A stretch of 64,000 bases of DNA, taken from positions 96,886-160,885 of the forward strand of contig CAWEYW010000015.1 of assembly GCA_963813415.1 (NCBI GenBank). The letters run 5' to 3'. This stretch comes from CAIWHR01 sp963813415. GTDB taxonomy: Bacteria > Pseudomonadota > Gammaproteobacteria > Burkholderiales > Casimicrobiaceae. The notes beneath the pieces were generated by a model. That model saw nothing but the letters and a program-made list of their open reading frames with translations. It did not search any database and was not told the DNA's origin. Positions 62,143 to 64,000 of the stretch are shown piece by piece (the first letter of the stretch is position 1; every line of letters begins with the position of its first letter). The position numbers and the translations under genes were made by a program.

Positions 62143-63060
62143 ATGCGGTTGCTGGTGACGGGGAGGCACGGCTTCGTCGGCACGGCGCTGGCGCGGCTCA
62201 TCGAGTCCGACCCCGAGCTCGCGGAGTGGACGCTGGCCGAGGTGCCGCCGGCATTCGACCTGTGCGACGCGCACGCGGTGCAGATGCTCGTCGCAAGCGC
62301 AGTGCCCGAGGCGGTGATTCATCTCGCCGCGCGGAGCTCGGTCCCCGAGGCATTTCGCGATCAGGAAGCGACCTATCGGGTCAACTTTCTCGGAACACTG
62401 CATTTGCTGCAGGCGCTGCAGCGCGCAGGGTTCGCCGGTCCCGTCGTGTTCGCCAGCAGCGGGGACGTCTACGGCAGCGTCCCGGAGGCGGCGTTGCCCA
62501 TCCGTGAAACGCGCCTGCCGGCGCCGCGCAATCCGTATGCCGTGAGCAAGCTCGCGGCCGAGGCGCTGTGCCAGCAATGGGCCATCACCGAAAACATGCA
62601 CATCGTGATCGCACGACCCTTCAACCACATCGGGCCCGGACAGAGCACGCGCTTCGTCGTCTCGGACTTCGCGCGCCAGGTCGCGGAAGTGAAGCTCGGC
62701 CGCCGTGAGCCGGTGCTCGAAGTCGGCGACATCGACGTGACGCGCGACTTCACCGACGTGACGGATATCGTGCACGGCTACTTCGCCCTGCTGGGTGCGG
62801 GCCGTCCCGGAGAGTGCTACAACCTCTGCTCCGGGCGCGAGACGTCGGTGCGGCAGATCCTGGAGCGTCTCGCCGACCTTGCCGGCGTCCGCGTCACTGT
62901 CCGTCAGGACCCCGCGCGGCTGCGCCGGTCCGAGCAACGCCGCGTCGCAGGCGATCCGGGCAAGATGCGGGCAGAGACCGGCTGGACGGCGAGCACGCCC
63001 ATCGACGATTCGCTACGCGCAATGCTTCAACATTGGGAAGGGGAACGGACAAATGGCTGA
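62143..63060 (+). CDS. rmd: GDP-6-deoxy-D-mannose (GDP-D-rhamnose) reductase
   Basis: Short-chain dehydrogenase/epimerase reducing GDP-4-keto-6-deoxy-mannose to GDP-D-rhamnose. 305 residues: nucleotide motif VTGRHGFVG, HLAARSSVPEAFRD, catalytic SSGDVYG and YAVSKLAAE (Tyr-x3-Lys), FNHIGPGQ, and GDIDVTRDFTDVTDIV. RMD rather than GDP-fucose synthase is suggested by the FNHIGPGQ and VTRDFTDV pattern and by pairing with gmd; GDP-talose formation cannot be excluded. It overlaps gmd by eight bases. Confidence 0.88.
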   Translation: MRLLVTGRHGFVGTALARLIESDPELAEWTLAEVPPAFDLCDAHAVQMLVASAVPEAVIHLAARSSVPEAFRDQEATYRVNFLGTLHLLQALQRAGFAGPVVFASSGDVYGSVPEAALPIRETRLPAPRNPYAVSKLAAEALCQQWAITENMHIVIARPFNHIGPGQSTRFVVSDFARQVAEVKLGRREPVLEVGDIDVTRDFTDVTDIVHGYFALLGAGRPGECYNLCSGRETSVRQILERLADLAGVRVTVRQDPARLRRSEQRRVAGDPGKMRAETGWTASTPIDDSLRAMLQHWEGERTNG

Positions 63061-64000
63061 TACGGCGCTCATCACCGGAATTACCGGACAGGACGGCGCG
63101 TACCTTGCCCGACTCCTCCTCGGCAAGGGCTACCGCGTCTTCGGGATGCTGGCGAGACGCAGCTCCGACACGCTCTGGCGATTGGCGGAACTCGGCATCC
63201 GCGACGACGTCACCCTGATCGACGGCGACCTGATCGACCTCACGTCGATTCTTCGTGCACTCGAAGCGAGTGGTGCAGCCGAGGTCTACAACCTGGGCGC
63301 CCAGAGTTTCGTGGCCACGTCGTGGCGCCAGCCGCTGCTGACCGCCAATGTCACGGGCATCGGGGCGCTGAACGTGCTCGAGGCGATCCGCATCCATGAT
63401 CCGAAGATCCGCTTCTACCAGGCATCGACGAGCGAGATGTTCGGGCTGATACAGCGAGACTGCCAGGACGAGCAGACGCCGTTCCATCCGCGCAGTCCGT
63501 ATGGCGTGGCCAAGCTGTTCGCGCACTGGTCCACGATCAATTATCGCGAGAGCTTCGGGCTGCATGCGTCCAGCGGCATCCTGTTCAATCATGAATCACC
63601 GCTGCGCGGGATCGAGTTCGTCACGCGCAAAGTCACCGATGCAGTCGCGCGCATCAAGTGCGGCCTCGCGCAGGAGCTTCGCCTCGGCAATCTCGATGCA
63701 AAGCGCGACTGGGGCTTCGCGGGCGACTACGTGGAGGCGATGTGGCTGATGCTGCAGCAACCGACCCCCGATGATTACGTCATCGCGACCGGACGCACGG
63801 CGACCGTGCGCGACATGTGCCGCATCGCATTCGGACACGTCGGGATCGACTACGAAAAGCATGTCGTGGTCGATCCGGCATTCCTGCGCCCGGCGGAAGT
63901 CGACATGCTGCTCGGCAATCCGGCGAAGGCGCGTGCGCGCCTCGGCTGGAGTGCCAAAGTCAGCCTGGAAGAGCTGATCACCGGGATGGTGGATGCGGAT
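63053..64000 (+). CDS. gmd: GDP-mannose 4,6-dehydratase, 3' end outside window
   Basis: Makes GDP-4-keto-6-deoxy-D-mannose, the substrate of the preceding gene product. 316 codons are visible and the frame is open to the last base. Motifs: ITGITGQDGAYLARLLL, VYNLGAQSFVATSW, ASTSEMFG, SPYGVAKLFAHW (Tyr-x3-Lys), FNHESPLRG and LGNLDAKRDWGFAGDYVEAMW, all diagnostic. ATG 63053 overlaps rmd. About 10-25 residues appear to be missing at the right edge. Confidence 0.95.
   Translation, partial: MADTALITGITGQDGAYLARLLLGKGYRVFGMLARRSSDTLWRLAELGIRDDVTLIDGDLIDLTSILRALEASGAAEVYNLGAQSFVATSWRQPLLTANVTGIGALNVLEAIRIHDPKIRFYQASTSEMFGLIQRDCQDEQTPFHPRSPYGVAKLFAHWSTINYRESFGLHASSGILFNHESPLRGIEFVTRKVTDAVARIKCGLAQELRLGNLDAKRDWGFAGDYVEAMWLMLQQPTPDDYVIATGRTATVRDMCRIAFGHVGIDYEKHVVVDPAFLRPAEVDMLLGNPAKARARLGWSAKVSLEELITGMVDAD

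Overview
The window reads as chromosomal DNA of a high-GC betaproteobacterium. The evidence is gene order rather than any marker gene. The bioF-bioH-bioC-bioD cluster, the cytochrome oxidase cassette (DUF2244-coxB-coxA-small protein-ctaG-coxC-DUF2909-SURF1-ctaB-sco), rubredoxin divergent from thiD-thiE-hemL, and a type II secretion operon in the order E-F-G-H-I-J-K-L-M-N-D (the Xanthomonas Xps order) are all familiar from that class. I see no tRNA, rRNA, CRISPR array, phage or insertion sequence.

Layout. 1-3313: end of the biotin operon (bioF enters from the left). 3445-11925: aa3-type cytochrome c oxidase and its copper and heme assembly factors; the usual ctaA (heme A synthase) is absent. 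11937-14270: first TPR/GT41 glycosyltransferase. 14251-15015: glyoxalase and rubredoxin on the minus strand, separated by two facing 7-bp repeat arrays. 15107-17923: thiD, thiE, hemL. 18015-19715: second TPR/GT41 enzyme. 20205-35171: complete Xps-type T2SS operon carrying two extra genes, a GT41 enzyme between gspG and gspH and a GT-A-like protein of unknown family between gspJ and gspK. 35378-38776: a small lipoprotein and two separately transcribed secreted proteins, the first with a promoter, a perfect palindrome and a strong terminator. 38890-39858: parvulin-type foldase. 39902-64000: glycan region with Wzm/Wzt ABC exporter, a methyltransferase/coiled-coil protein resembling WbdD in layout, a two-domain glycosyltransferase, two large TPR/GT41 enzymes, then on the minus strand a frame-disturbed GT41 gene, a DUF5672/SEC-C/TPR/GT9 fusion, a polytopic membrane protein, an unknown membrane protein, a frameshifted WcaJ-type phosphoglycosyltransferase and a GT4; finally a plus-strand GT4 and the rmd-gmd pair for GDP-D-rhamnose.

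The main theme is glycosylation. There are six GT41 (SPINDLY/OGT-like) proteins and one TPR-GT9 fusion in 64 kb, one of the GT41 genes being translationally coupled to T2SS genes. Downstream of the T2SS operon sit apparently well-expressed secreted proteins, and GspL, GspN and GspD carry Ala/Pro/Ser/Thr-rich low-complexity stretches. A reasonable but unproved model is a combined secretion and protein-glycosylation locus: cytoplasmic GT41 enzymes modify secretion components, pseudopilins or exported substrates, while the Wzm/Wzt/rmd/gmd genes build a D-rhamnose-containing surface polysaccharide.

Two genes carry frame disturbances (wcaJ at a G4 run; the minus-strand GT41 gene with two compensating shifts), which may be real or may be sequence errors.
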